From Doris montereyensis (lineage: Eukaryota > Mollusca > Gastropoda > Nudibranchia > Dorididae), in NCBI GenBank assembly GCA_037039925.1, contig JAXRKP010000206.1:277501-341500 (forward strand): a DNA stretch of 64,000 bases, given 5' to 3'. Within the stretch, counting starts at the first letter, position 1. Every line of letters starts with the position of its first letter. Below, piece by piece: positions 1 through 11,807 of this stretch. A program made the translations under genes and the position numbers. The notes beneath the pieces were generated by a model. It worked only from the letters and a program-made list of their open reading frames with translations. It ran no database searches and was not told the origin of the DNA.

Positions 1-74
1 TACTACTGTAGGGCTAGTCACATGTACTTGGTAGAAAGTTTCGGGCTTGAAGCTGCTTTGATTTGAGTTGGATA

Positions 75-195
75 GCGGGTGTTCCTGGTAGGTTCTTCTT
101 CTTTCCTTTTCCTCTTTCATTTCATCTTTAATCTTGCTGTTTCCTCTCACCTGAGATTAATGCATATGTAAGAGGGTGTCAAATTCAATAAAACA
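75..195 (+). repeat. Interspersed repeat family E, copy 1
   Basis: A pyrimidine-rich stretch containing TCTTGCTGTTTCCTCT, a 'cctgagat' motif and a terminal 'caataaaac' tail. The same order of motifs recurs at 14290-14430 (plus) and, reversed, at 23935-24165, 47720-47875 and 63385-63520. The A-rich AATAAA-like end suggests a retroposed tail, but no promoter head is visible. I name the family only by its recurrence inside this window. Confidence 0.55.
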
Positions 196-199
196 AACA

Positions 200-1084
200 G
201 ACAAGTCCAACTGATATCCACGTCCTTTACTAAATCACGCCTATAAAGGGAGATAAGTCACATATGTTGACATTTTTTTAAAACTACCTTTTTTTACCTT
301 GGATTAGGATTTGATATTCCAAGAGTGGCAGGTCTGCATCTATTAGCATTGCATTATAAGTAGCCATTGTTGAGATAGATAGAGAGAAAGGGGGGGGATA
401 CTTGAAGAGAACGTTAGAGAATATTTTAGTTGTAGTAAAAATGTTCTGGTGGGAAGTAAAGTGACTGCAGAGTAATAAAAGAGCCATGGAAGAAAGTGAG
501 TAAGAAAACATGAAAAATATGATGGAAATTAGTGACTGTGATAAAAGAGGATGAAGAAAGTTTTGAGAAGAGGTGGATTTGATTGTAAAGAAATGAAGAT
601 AAACGAAAAGAAGAGATGATTCAATTGTTTTCGTCTGTTCTTGGTTGTTTCTTAAATTGGGTTTTTTGTGTGTGTGTGTGTTTTTGAGTACCTATTTGGC
701 TAGAGCCTATCAGGGAGAGGGAGGGGGCACACCTTTTTAATAACTGCTATGGGATCTGTACCTTGCACAACATGCACATGGTACCTGTAAAATTTTCACT
801 CATTTTTATGGAATCAGAGCATGAAAAGTCTGCAAGACTAAATAATGGCTTGAAATACTTTTGAAAAATAAACCCATAGATATATAGGTAGTTACCATAC
901 AGGACTCGAACTCCAAAACCCTGCCATGCCAGTCCAGCAATGTACTACTACAGGATTATGATAATACAGATCTGTCTTGAATTTTGATATTAAAATTTTG
1001 GCATGTCTGATAACATCGGGTGTTTTTATATTGCAACCCTTTTCTTTATATTTCTTGTACATGTATTCAAATGCAATGCTCTTG
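200..1084. other. AT-rich intergenic DNA, no gene seen
   Basis: No long reading frame, splice-flanked coding segment or tRNA-like head was seen. A short GT run lies near 668-682. Small open frames here have low-complexity composition and are not credible genes. Confidence 0.5.
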
Positions 1085-1856
1085 CATAATTATTTTGAAA
1101 TTTTAAGGGGGCGATAAAGTCCAGGGTTTTTTTCAGAACTTGTCCCCATCGCTGTTTAGAAGAGTTCCAGTTTTATGTAAAATTGAATGCGCGAGAAGTA
1201 GGGACATCTGGAAACCTTTAAGTTCTTTAACACTTAGGTGGTGAATGCGCGGGTGAGTTTACCATCCCTCGTCACGAAGACCCAAAGCCACTGTCACTAC
1301 TACTAGATGGTCAATGCAAGCTGGGGGAGCAATAGTAACTATCTCGATTGTGATGTGTGCTCAGTAAATTAAAAACGCCAGATAATTTCATGCAACTTAT
1401 GACATGAAGGGAAGAGTGGTGGTGAAGTTCAGAAGACTGTTCAGTTGTAATTGCCTAGTGACAAACCAGTGATCCAATGGGACAAAGGATGTGTGGTACA
1501 TTGGGTGGAGTTAAGAAAAGAGGACTGGTCACTGATCATCTTTTATTACAGTTCATTGAATAGGTATATGATGGTAAATTGTTGACGGGTTTACCTTAGC
1601 AAAGGGATATGACAAGGGATATGACAAATATGTGTTTTTTTAGTCATCTAGGGACTTACTTTATGATGATTTGGAGAAGATAATTCCTGCAGTGGCAGTT
1701 GATTCCGCGCATTTATGATGAAAATCCTGGTTTTGAAGTGGACATTGGGGGGGCAGTTTAAGATATAAAAAAATCTGTTTAATTGAGATTGCAGACATTT
1801 AGGAGAAGCTAGCATAATTGTGATGGGCATTTGGGCAGTGACTACTGTATCATGAA
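1085..1856 (-). mobile_element. Truncated copy of a TIR (Tc1/mariner-like?) nonautonomous transposon
   Basis: Read on the minus strand from 1856, this begins with TACAGTAGTCACTGCCCAAA and stays colinear with the copy at 11808-13030 for several hundred bases, including 'ggattttc', 'ttctccaaat' and 'gttgcatgaaatta' blocks. The partner inverted repeat at its other end (near 1090) is missing, so this copy is truncated. There is no transposase frame. The TA followed by CAGT at the terminus suggests Tc1/mariner, but the superfamily is an inference. Confidence 0.6.
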
Positions 1857-3060
1857 ATCCAATTTATATCAAAAATAGAAATCTAGATAATCTAAAACCT
1901 TTTTTCTGACAAGATTTATTGTACTCTATTATATAGATCTTAGATTGTAGTGGGTCGGGGCTAAAAACAGGAGTTTCATTGTTGGGCACAGCCAAAGGGA
2001 CATAATAAAGAGGGTTTAATTTCAAGGGGTTAGATGATAAGTTGGGCTTGGTTTTTGTGGGGGGATATAATATTTTTTTTTTAAAAGAGGAGAATTTATT
2101 GAAATGTTGTTTTCAGTTGCTGCCGTCTTTCATAACTGAATGCAACATTTTGAGTCAAGGTGACACACAGTGCTAAACTGAAACAGCGGACTGCAACATA
2201 TCGAGACTGAGACATCGGACATATCTTGTTAACTGTGACATGGGACTGACACCAACCAATCTGCTGGTATTGACTTTTCAATTTTCAATGGTAATAAAAA
2301 TGGAGCATTTTTGTAAACATTCAACTCAGGAAGGTAATCTGATTTGCATAGAACTGCAAAGATGCTGTATGATAAGAAACAGTGTTTCTAAAAAGAATCA
2401 TGAAATTGTTTAGTATGGTAGTCTTTCCTTTTTTATTTCATTATTAATATAATGGGAAGGATTTTCAGTCTAACACACACCAAGGGACATAAATGAGAAA
2501 AGAATTTGGTTTAAAAAGAGCGGTTGCATCAGTTGTTGCATCGTTCCGTGATTGCCTCAGTCATTTCGCCAATCTAACATGGCACTTTATTTGAACACGA
2601 GTTCAAAGGTCAATGACAATGGACAGTATGACATATCAAACTGAGACCAATCATTGAATCAAGAAGTAACTGACTGTCATTTGATCAAATATTGACCATA
2701 TTTTTTCACTCTCGACACACAGTACAATTATCTAATTTGCATAATCATTTGCATTATGCTGCTTAGATCTAAATTTAGCTTTCATGAAATCTATCACAAT
2801 CCCTCAAGATTGAACCCTCCTCTCTACACCTTCTCTACCAGCATAGGTGTAAAATATACCTACACAACTTGCTACATTGTACACTTTGTTTGGGTATAAA
2901 AGATTCTTGATAGATCAAAAATCTAGTTTTGCATTCTCATAACCCCCCTTCTGGTTGTTATTAATTTAATAAAATTAATTTTTATTATATCAATTTAGAG
3001 TATTAACACTGTTGTTGTTATTATTATTATTGGTATTGTTACTTAATTATGAATTATCTC
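1857..3060. other. AT-rich DNA upstream of the Harbinger gene, no gene seen
   Basis: Nothing recognisable as coding, RNA or repeat beyond short AT-rich tracts. A polypyrimidine-plus-AG acceptor-like site (ctcttttttgcag) ends near 3074, about 110 bases before the first plausible ATG of the Harbinger-like gene. It could mark an upstream noncoding exon boundary. Confidence 0.4.
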
Positions 3061-3183
3061 ATCTCTTTTTTGCAGATTTCGTGTTTGACATTGATGTCAC
3101 AATTTTGACCATTATGTCATTTTGTAAGAACTTGCCAGGGATTTCAATCGCGGAAAATAATACAAAAAAAATTAATCAACACA

Positions 3184-3731
3184 ATGACTTCTGCTCCTGA
3201 TGAAACGAAGACTTACATCACACTGAAACGCAAGCTTTCTCCAAAGAAGACAGAGTTTCCTTCCAGTGCCTTTCCTGTTGAAACAAATGATGGTCATAAA
3301 CACTCATTTCCGGACCAGGTTCTGAGTTTGATACAGGCAGACTGGGTAGCCCCCTAAAACGTCTTTTTTGTGACTGTGGATGCTGAAGGCAATCAAGTTC
3401 AAGTTGAGGTGCCTCATACTGCATTACCTGAAGGCGTGACTCCTGATGACACAAACTCTTATATAGTAAATGCAGATGACATTAATCTTGACCTATCTTC
3501 TTACTCGTATTCAGTTGTGGTGGATGGCATTGTAGAAGATGTGGATCTAAATGATTGTCAATACACTGAAGAAACAGTGAAACAGGACTTAAGTCTGATG
3601 AAGGTGACAGCGAAAGTGCTGAAGCAGGAAGTCGATTCAAAATCCAGTTACTACATATGGTGGTAGATTCTGATGATTCAGATCCAATGTTTAAATCGCA
3701 ATATAGAATGAGCCGCATTGTGTGGCATCGG
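3184..3731 (+). pseudogene. PIF/Harbinger (HARBI1-like) transposase, exon 1 (N-terminus)
   Basis: A frame opens at ATG 3184 (MTSAPDETKTYITLKRKLSP), meets a TAA near 3355, then continues in the same frame with VFFVTVDAEGNQVQVEVPHT and an acidic, Asp-rich stretch to about 3590. After an apparent one-base frame change it gives a Ser/Asp-rich segment ending FKSQYRMSRIVWHR just before a GTAAGA donor at 3732. The FRMS-like motif is typical of the HARBI1 N-terminal region that precedes the helix-turn-helix. The unusual point is the roughly 130-residue acidic N-terminal extension. The stop and frame change indicate either decay or assembly indels. The assignment depends on continuity with exons 2 and 3. 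Confidence 0.55.
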
Positions 3732-4110
3732 TAAGAATCTCTTCTTTTTCTTTTTTTCATTTAATCTCTTCTATAATATCTAAGTTAGTTGTTGGATATT
3801 TTCAATCAAATATAACATACCATTGAGTCCATATTGTATTTTCTGGACATTGTAGTGGATCACGTTATAATTCTGAACAAAGCACATTGGGAAATTCATG
3901 TTAAAATTGGCAGGAGTTATAGGAAGAAGACACCTCTTCATTTGATTGACAGGTGAAGAAGCTCTAGTAACAATGCTAGTCAATTTATTTTGATTTTAAT
4001 CATCTGCTGGAGAGGTTCTTAATTGTGCCCCTTATACACATAAGAATGTAGAAACGTATTCAGGCTGGTAAAAAAAGTTCGGGATTTCATTGCTTTCTTT
4101 TGTTTTGTAG
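3732..4110 (+). other. Intron 1 of the Harbinger-like gene
   Basis: It runs from a GTAAGA donor to a strong polypyrimidine-AG acceptor (tttcttttgttttgtag, ending 4110). The apparent phases of the flanking exons do not match exactly as read; one base of difference would repair them. Confidence 0.5.
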
Positions 4111-4283
4111 GAGCTGATGGACAAAATTGGCGCCCATCCAAAAGATGATTGGACGCACACAAACATTGGAACAAAAGTTTTAGCATCCTGTTCTTCTCGG
4201 CAACAAGGCCAGCTACATCGTTGCTTGGAAAAATTCCACATTTCTAAAGGATCGCTGTATCTGACTCTTAAAACTTTTGCCAG
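4111..4283 (+). pseudogene. PIF/Harbinger (HARBI1-like) transposase, exon 2 (helix-turn-helix region)
   Basis: An uninterrupted 57-codon frame without ATG, flanked by an AG acceptor and a GTAATC donor. It translates as ELMDKIGAHPKDDW, then TNIGTKVLASCSSRQQGQLH and FHISKGSLYLTLKTFAR. This matches the layout of the HARBI1 N-terminal helix-turn-helix, where a 'rLL.tL.yla.g.s....a..fgvs.stv' pattern precedes the DDE core. It lies between the FRMS-like end of exon 1 and the 'DYIKWP' start of exon 3, in the correct order for one spliced transposase. Confidence 0.6.
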
Positions 4284-4429
4284 GTAATCTCAGCATAAAT
4301 AACTTTATTCATCCTGTCATTTGCTCTTATGCTTATAAGTCGTATAATGCAGCATGGGGTCCCATATGGCAGTCTTGGGCAAGACGGCCTGTGTCCTATC
4401 TACCACGCTTCCTAATTGCACCGATATCT

Positions 4430-4620
4430 TTATGATATAAAGAAGGATTTACACTCTATATCCCTACGGACGTGAAGGCCCACCAACTTTAGATCATTTA
4501 TCCCCAAGATGCCTTTTATTCCTAGCAATTCTGAACTCTGGGAACATGCAGTGTAGATGCCTAGCGTCCCAGTCATGTCCTACCACCACTCTGACAAGGT
4601 CATTCTCTGTCTATTGTCTA
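4430..4620 (-). repeat. Degenerate SINE family C fragment
   Basis: The order 'ataaagaaggattta..ctctatatccct', 'aactctggga..atgcagtgtagatgcct' and 'ctctgacaaggtc' is a worn version of the body of the better copies at 14720-15045, 26195-26465 and 47965-48290. The tRNA-like head is not present. Confidence 0.4.
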
Positions 4621-4944
4621 GTCAAACAAGGAAAGCAAAGTTGAGATTCTTTATTTGGGGATGTGCACACCGGATAATAAAGAAAAAAGAAGTGATTTTC
4701 ACATTGTTCTCAAATTCTTTGCATTTTAGGACTGAAACTATTCTACTATTGAAATATAACAGGTCGCATGAAAATTGTCTTTAAAATAGTACAAAAGAGC
4801 AGTTTTAGATCTATGTCGTAGGTTTGCATCATGGTTTACCTTTGTTTTTATGTGTATAGTTCATCACATTCAAGCCGTATCAAGCTTTATAGTGCTATGC
4901 GTGTGTTGGTAATGATACACGGCTGATTACCTACCTCTCTCTCC

Positions 4945-5195
<251 letters not shown>

Positions 5196-5344
5196 TGAGA
5201 CTAATACTATAGTAATATTCAATGTGGGCCTATTAATAACATTTGAGACTAATACTATAGTAATATTCCATGTGAGCCTTCTACTACCACTACGCTATAT
5301 GATTATTGATTAACGCACGTGATAACCAGTATTACTAGACTTGA

Positions 5345-5580
5345 GGGCTTTTCACATACACTTGGTAAAAACTTTAGGGTTCCGAATCCTAGCAAAGCTA
5401 GGTCCAACGTTGTGTTCCTTGGGAAAGACGTAACAGGCATTTTCTCCTACCCAGGTGTAAATGGGTACGGCGTCCTGGCCAGGAGGTGATTATTGTCACC
5501 TGTTCCATTTCATGCCGTAGAAACTGGGATATGCCCCGGCTCTATGGGCCTCAAGGGCCTTGAAAGGAATTTTACATAAG
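5345..5580 (+). repeat. SINE family A, copy (tRNA-derived)
   Basis: Contains 'ccgaatcctagcaaagctag' (B-box region), then 'gtgttccttgggaaagacg', 'cctacccaggtgtaaatggg', 'ggtgattattgtcacctgtt' and a 'ggccttgaaaggaattttac' end. The same blocks in the same order occur at 33575-33850 and 46600-46870. The complete tRNA-like head is best seen in the 15900 copy. Confidence 0.75.
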
Positions 5581-5589
5581 AACAGTGGG

Positions 5590-5945
5590 ATCAGATGTAT
5601 TTTGTCATGATGTCAATTCAGATGAAGATTTTAGTGCACAAGTTGATGATTTTCCTTAGAGGAGATGATTTAAGTGATGCCACATTTGATAGTGATATTG
5701 CCTTTATCGAATGACCCGGCTTCAATAAAGGAAGTGTGGCAACAGTGGGGTGATGTCCATGAAACTCGTGCTTCAGGATAGGATTGGAAATACCTAGATA
5801 AAACAAAAACTTTTAATCGCTTGAATGGCTGTTAGATTTTGCAGAACAAACTGGAGTGAAGAATATAGATCTAAATCCTGATGTTAGGTCTGATCCAGTG
5901 ATATTTTCACAGGGCTTTTTCCCAATCTTGCGGTAACTGACCTCC
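5590..5945 (+). pseudogene. Possible piggyBac transposase N-terminal fragment
   Basis: Broken frames read DVNSDEDFSAQVDDFP, VWQQWGDVHETRASG and FAEQTGVKNIDLNPDVRSDP followed by VIFSQGFFP. An acidic leader followed by 'F....G........sp..fF..ff' is the usual start of piggyBac-type transposases. No catalytic part follows, because the Harbinger exon 3 acceptor lies about 300 bases on. It is too degraded for certainty and may be unrelated noncoding sequence. Confidence 0.3.
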
Positions 5946-6253
5946 CAAAAGCGTTTTTGCTATGTGTTGAATTAATCAAATCTGTGTATTCTTGGGAAAT
6001 ATGAACATTGATATCATTACACTGCATTTTTCAACTGTAATGTTAGGTAAAGGAAACTAGGAATCAAACCTCAGCTTTATGGTTTTAAGTCCAATTGATT
6101 ACTATTATTAAACGGGAAAATTCCAATCTTTCTCAGGTGAATGAGGTCTTACAAATTGCAAAAGACATTTTGAAGTGTTATTAAAATCTTTTACCACCTA
6201 AAGGCTAAGAATTAAATGAGATTGTCTTTTTTAACTCTTTTTTTTTTTTTCAG

Positions 6254-7006
6254 GTGCTAACAGAAATGAGAAGTGATTACATCAAGTGGCCTACTGATCA
6301 AATAGGCCTTAGAAAAATAACCCGAAGTTCGAACAAGAAACAGGACTTCCAGGAGTTGTTGGTGCTGTAGACGGTATTCATTTTCCTATCAAGCAAAAAT
6401 CACGCCTGGGACATGCCTATCGTAATAGTCAAGGCTATCTTAGCATTCATATGCAGGCTGTTTGTGATGCCAATTTTACTTTCTTGATGTCCATTGTGGT
6501 AATCCTGGCTCTGTCGACGATGAAACCGTTTACAGGTCATGTGATCTTCGTGATAAACTTCTCCATGATCCCTTACCTGCTGACCTTCATCTTGTCGGTG
6601 ACAGTGGCTACCCACTGGAACCTTTCATGCTCACTCCATATCCAGGTGACGTGCGTCACCTTACCCACCAGCAGTGTATGTTTAACGAAAGACATCATAA
6701 TGCGCTGCTCGCTGTGAAATTATCCCTGCAGCTTCTTCAAGGTAGATTCCAACGGTTAAAGTTTTTAGATATGGACAGAGAATCGGATATACCCCGTCAC
6801 CATTGTGGCCTGCTGTGTATTACATTGTTTTCTCTTACAAGAAGAAACAGAGGAGGATGGTGAAGATGACTTTTTGGACTGTTCAGAGAATTGATCCAAA
6901 TCGACATAAACAAATCTGAAAAAGAACTTAGAGCCCTGTGTAATCATTATCAGCCTGAAGCTGCTAGCAAGAGAGACGTGTTGGCTAATCTTATAGTTCC
7001 GCTTTA
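6254..7006 (+). pseudogene. PIF/Harbinger (HARBI1-like) transposase, exon 3 (DDE catalytic core)
   Basis: It opens with VLTEMRSDYIKWPTDQIGLR, then, in another frame, ETGLPGVVGAVDGIHFPIKQ with the first catalytic Asp at 6370-6372. A frame change near 6484 leads to HCGNPGSVDDETVYR and LHLVGDSGYPLEPFMLTPYP, with the second Asp at 6600-6602. FNERHHNALLAVKLSLQLLQ and GRFQRLKFLDM follow, with the Glu at 6687-6689. A further frame change near 6800 gives IVACCVLHCFLLQEE, and KRDVLANLIVPL ends at a TAG. The triad, the order and the 'ACCVLHNF'-like motif are diagnostic of the HARBI1/DDE_Tnp_4 family. At least two or three frame breaks prevent a functional reading as assembled. It could be a decayed transposon or a domesticated gene with sequencing indels. 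Confidence 0.85.
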
Positions 7007-7179
7007 GAATAATTTAAAGTTGTTTTCATGTTGCAAAATGTAAAGCATGATGTATACTTGCCCGTGCTTTCTTCTTTCATGTTGATATCCATACGGCATG
7101 ATTTCAGGAGTGGTCTCAAGTGTGTTCAAAAAGTGCTTTACCTTTTTAATCTTTATTTTTTATTTGAGTTGTTGAGGTA
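7007..7179. other. Downstream flank of the Harbinger gene
   Basis: AT-rich sequence following the TAG. No clear Harbinger terminal inverted repeat was recognised here or upstream of 3184, so the edges of the element are undefined. Confidence 0.35.
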
Positions 7180-7686
7180 ATTCTTTTAGTTTTAGTTGGG
7201 AATTAGACATGCATTGCAATTACCATGATTTAACACTTGGCCTTAGAGTTGGTAATTTCATGACTTTAAAGTTGGTAATACAGTTAATGATTAGTTGGTA
7301 ATTTCATGACTTCAAAATTGTGTTTACATTTAGTGATTGCTATGATTTGAGTATCAGACATACAGCTGGTCACTGCCATGATTTCACTCTTGGTAATTGC
7401 TCCATAATTTGACAGTTAGTATTCCACGATATGTCGGTTGAACATATAGTTGGTAACTGCCATGACTATTTAACTTCAATACTGGGACAGACAGTTGGCA
7501 ATCACCATTTTTACAGTTGGATACTGTAGTTAATTTCCATCATATAATAGTTGAAGATGCTGTTAGTAATTACCACAAATTAACTGTTAAATATACAGTT
7601 GGTAATTACCATGAATTGACAAATAAACATAATTCACTGTTGGACATAAATTGGTATTTACCATGATTTTACTGTTGGACATATAG
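7180..7686. repeat. Diverged minisatellite, left half (split by a transposon)
   Basis: Irregular repetition of 'ttggtaattaccatgattt' followed by 'aactgttggacata' and 'cag'. The same unit resumes at about 11280 on the far side of the piggyBac-like element, so the two halves were once continuous. Confidence 0.7.
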
Positions 7687-10600
7687 CTGCCATTATCAAA
7701 TGAAGTGTCGTATGTGCAACTGTACTATATCTCCTCATTTAGTCGCTATCGAAAAAAACATGTTTTGATCTCTAAGATATAAAGACTACACTCAAATACC
7801 GAACTATTGCCCCCTGACACAGATGTTCTCAAAAAAATGGGCAACCATCTGGCCGTAGTGGATTCGTAATATAACGCACTTCATTTGAAAACATAGGGGC
7901 CAAGCACTCTTCTTGGCTGAGAAATCTCTTGCGATTATCATTTAAAGTGCCGTATACGTAATCGCCGCTAATGACCGTGTGGGGGAGACTGCTTTCACAT
8001 TATGCTGGTATGAATTCATTAGCTTTGATGGATAGTGTGTTATGTAACTATTCACTTATCTTTTTCTTCACCTACAACTTAACTACAAGTGTACTACACT
8101 TGTAACTATTGGTTCTCGGTATGAAAATCTCTCCTCAGGCTCCTCAATTTTGTTAAAACTATAACTAGGCTGTCAAAACCGAAGTTGAAACATTTCTCAA
8201 GTATGTCATGTAATACGCCATTGGAAAGAACTTTTTATTACGAGCACATTGATACCAAAATCCTCTTTTATACGATATTTTTTAAAGAAAGTTGTCAAGT
8301 TATACATATTTCAGTTTATTAGAAAAAAAAATACAATTTTTAGATATTCCAAAAAAATTCATTTCTGACAACAACAATGTAAATTTTTGTTCCACGGTAT
8401 TCATATTGACAGATGTAACAAATGTAAGGTCGGAAAAGACACAAATTACACTTTTTAGTTATAATTAGGTTTCTGCATTATAAGGCAATTATTCATGGGT
8501 TTTCAATATTTTTGACTCAAGACATGAAATGTCATTAAACATTCTATTGTCATGATGCTGGGCGGAAAAAGTAAAAACTAAAAAAGAATAAAATGTCACA
8601 TATGTGGGACAAAACAATTATTGTCACTTGTGTTGATGGAAGGCTCAGAAGCAATTTCTGTCCTTGTTGAAGCACAAGTTTGTGTTGCATTTGATGCATT
8701 TGACGAATGTCTGAATGACACAACCTCGACGTTTTCACCTGTTTCTCGTGGTCCATTCAGGGCGGTGACCAGTGTTGTCCAAGCGGACATCATCAACTGG
8801 TCGCTTGGTGATCTTTGCGGAAATAGGCGTTGGAGTCAGAGACGAACGTCCAACTCGGTAAATCTGGATGAGTGCATCAGCAACATCTGATTGAAAAATC
8901 GCCAGTTTCATGGCTTCAATTGCAGAAGACGACAATGCCTTTTGTAGTAAAGCCAAGCGTTGACTACAGTTACACAGACAGAGTGTAAAAAAATGTAAAT
9001 ATACCAGCGCCTGGTCTTCATGGGATTCTTATATAATGCAGTGAGTGCATCCATCAAGTCAATGCCTCCCATAAATTTGGTGTACTCCTGGATGATAGCA
9101 GGATATGGCACATCAACTCTCTTTATTTCTGTCTTGTCATATCTGGAGGTAGTTCCAATCGGTTGACTTTCAATGAATTTTGACATTACGTCCACAGCTC
9201 GATTGTCAAACCATCGAACTGCCACAGTGTTAGAATTGGTGTCAACCTTTCATTGAATGATCCACGGCCTGCTTTTTTAAGTTCCTTTTCTCCTTTCAAA
9301 GGGCATCCTCGAGCCGATTAGCACGCACAGTACCAACATAGAGAATACCTTGTTCTTTTAATGCTGAAACAATGGCTAAACTTGAAAAACAATTGTCTGC
9401 AAACATTTTGAAGTTCTGGTGTCTTGAAAGCCCACTTGTCATCTGCATGATGTCACCTCCAAGGCCGAGACGAAGGCTTTTTTTTCTGCCCTCCCTTGCT
9501 GCCCTGATAGACATCAAATCATACAAGATGCCTGAAGCACCAGCACGACCCCACAATTTCAAACCCCCATGAATGAGGCTTCCTTTATATACTGTTTTAT
9601 TGCAGCAACACCCTTGAAAGGAACCATAATTTCGTCACTGAATTTTCTCTTCTGCTGGAATTTGGAGAATTTGTGCGCAAAGCCTCCAGCCATGTTCTTA
9701 ATTTCCAAACCTTATCCTGTTTATCATCATCAGTGACTGTTATTGTCTTTAAAATGAAGGAGGCAGCAAGTTTTTTAATGGATTTCCCTCACCATGGCGT
9801 CAGCAACAGGCTTATATCGTGTGCCACTCTCCCAATATGCTCTGACACAGTAGGCCTTAACAAGACCCATCCTCAAGTATATTCCATGTAAGTTTCTAAC
9901 TCTTTTACACGTGTCTTTAATTCACTTCCTGATTTTGATGAGGCATATTTGTTAGTTTCAGTGGCCATCCTATCAAGCATTTCATTAGTAATCAACATCT
10001 TGAAATACTGGAAAGATGTTTTGACATCTCCATCAGGAGGACTCCTTCAAGAGTGCCTTTGAACACAACGGAATTTGAAGATCCTGATCAACAGTGTCAC
10101 CACTAGTTGAGGCTACTAGTTGGGCAAGGGGGATGTTTTCATCTGCATCAGAGAGTGGAATGTCATCTTCTGCAATGGGTAAGCGGCGACTTCTCAGCTG
10201 GGCAAGAGGAATGTCATCATCATCACTGTCACTTTCACCATTTCTTTCTACATGCTTGGACTTTCATCTCCTCTTAGCCTCGTCCGGTAAACTTCTCTTC
10301 ACATCTTCAACAAAGTCACCTTTTGCAGGAAGCCATTCCTCATCTGAATCGTCTGAGCAGACAAATCACTGTCATCATCACCAACAAAGTTACTATAGTA
10401 ATCCCCTTAAAATCAGCAAATAATTAATTCTGAACAGTGCAAACGTCTATATACAGTTGAGAAACCATAAATCTATCCCAAAGTACATATCAAACACATT
10501 AAAGCACTTACCTTCAATCCAAGACAGGTGCTTGAAAGTCTCAATCGGACAGCTGAACTAGTGAGTGAACAGGAAGCATTCAGTAGGGCTAACAAAGGAG

Positions 10601-11256
10601 TGGTTGGAATGTTGATACACCAAATTAAGGGGGACTGCTCTGTATAAACGCATGATTTAGTCAAGACAACATTATTTTCCCATTTGAAGAAAATAACCTT
10701 CAGTTAAAAATCATGTCCCATATATGGGACGTATGGCTCTAGAGGAGAAACAAAAAAATCAAGATGAATTTAGTCACAAAATGTATTTTGCAACGGAATC
10801 AAATTAAGAAGTGTCCGTTAAAGGACGTTAATCATTTGTATTGTTAATTGTAATGTAACTCCTAAAATCTGATTTGGCTGAATAAAAGGACCCGCTCACT
10901 TGACTAACGTAACTCAATAGACGAAAAACACCAACCTACCCGTCAGGCCAATCAGCGTTTTGTTTTATTGGTCTGTTACTCAGTGTTACGCCTGTCTCTT
11001 CCATTTGTAATCAAGGCACGGATATGACAGTTCATTTGATAATCAGTGGATACTGCTGTTCGTTTGGTAACGGCGTATTTAAATATGGATCTGACACTCT
11101 TTGAAATTTAGATTGCTCTTATTTTTCTTGATTTTCGGGATTTTAAAAATTTTGCTGACATGGATAGATTAATTAGGGCACAATAGATCGGAAAATGTCA
11201 AAAGGTGAATTTGTCAAAATATTGACGATATACGACACTTCATTTGATAACGGCAG
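7687..11256 (-). mobile_element. piggyBac-like DNA transposon with terminal inverted repeats
   Basis: The left end at 7687 reads CTGCCATTATCAAATGAAGT with GTCGTAT following. The reverse complement of the right end at 11230-11256 reads CTGCCGTTATCAAATGAAGT with GTCGTAT following, a 27-base match with one difference. The ends bracket a minus-strand piggyBac transposase relic (about 8640-10430). Further partial copies of the terminal motif lie inside both flanks (near 7890, 7937, 11030 and 11055). Palindromic CCCATATATGGG near 10715 partly mirrors CACATATGTGGGAC near 8597. The expected TTAA target duplication is not visible, so the exact outer limits are uncertain. Confidence 0.7.
8640..10430 (-). 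pseudogene. piggyBac transposase, full-length but frame-broken
   Basis: From N to C: an acidic leader (GDDDSD..., 'IAEDDIPLSDADENIPLAQL'), FQYFKMLITNEMLDRM with TNKYA, MGLVKAYCVRAYWESGTRY, and KKLAASF with a DDDKQDKVWKLRTWLEALR block. These are followed by FSDEIMVPFKG (first Asp, 9634-9636), KLWGRAGASGILYDLMSI, FADNCFSSLAIVSALKEQGI (second Asp, 9395-9397) and FMGGIDLMDALTALY (third Asp, 9058-9060). The C-terminus has 'HRPEW' and a Cys-rich end, KCIKCNTNLCFNKDRNCF. All three catalytic aspartates of the piggyBac family (D268/D346/D447 equivalents) and the C-terminal zinc-binding region are present. Frame changes separate most blocks, so no intact protein is encoded as assembled. Confidence 0.85.
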
Positions 11257-11640
11257 AGGGGGCTTAGATGGTAACAACTGAAATTTAACCATTGGACATG
11301 TAGTTGGTGATAACCATGATTTAAGTGTTTGACATACAGTATGTAATTGCCATAATTTAACTTTTAGACATACAGTTGGTAATTACCATGATTTAAGTGC
11401 TAAACATATGGTTGGTACAAAACTCTCATTTTACCTGTTGGACATTCTGTTGGCTATTACCATAATTTGACCGTTGGTGTTAGTTTGATTTGACAGCTTG
11501 TTATACAGTCTTGGTGTTAGTTTGATTTGACAGCTTGTTATACAGTCTTGGTGTTAGTTTGATTTGACAGTTTGTTATACAGTCTTGGTGTTAGTTTGAT
11601 TTGACAGCTTGATATACAGTTATCAATTAGCATGATGTGA
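11257..11640. repeat. Minisatellite, right half, with 37-bp subarray
   Basis: It continues the unit seen at 7180-7686 ('ttggtaattaccatgattta', 'ggacatacag'). From about 11470 to 11630 a tighter array of about four 37-bp units carries 'cagcttgttatacagtcttg' and 'gtgttagtttgatttga'. Confidence 0.75.
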
Positions 11641-11807
11641 TAGTCATACCTAACTGGCACTACACTACACTGGCAGCTGCAAACTTGGCAAGTTGTTTTA
11701 GGTTTGTTGTGTTTTTCTGTGTTTCGTTTTAATCCATGCACATTTGTAATTGTTTGCAAAGGCAAGGTCTACTACTATTTGGGCATCAGGTCCCTAAATT
11801 TTACCAC

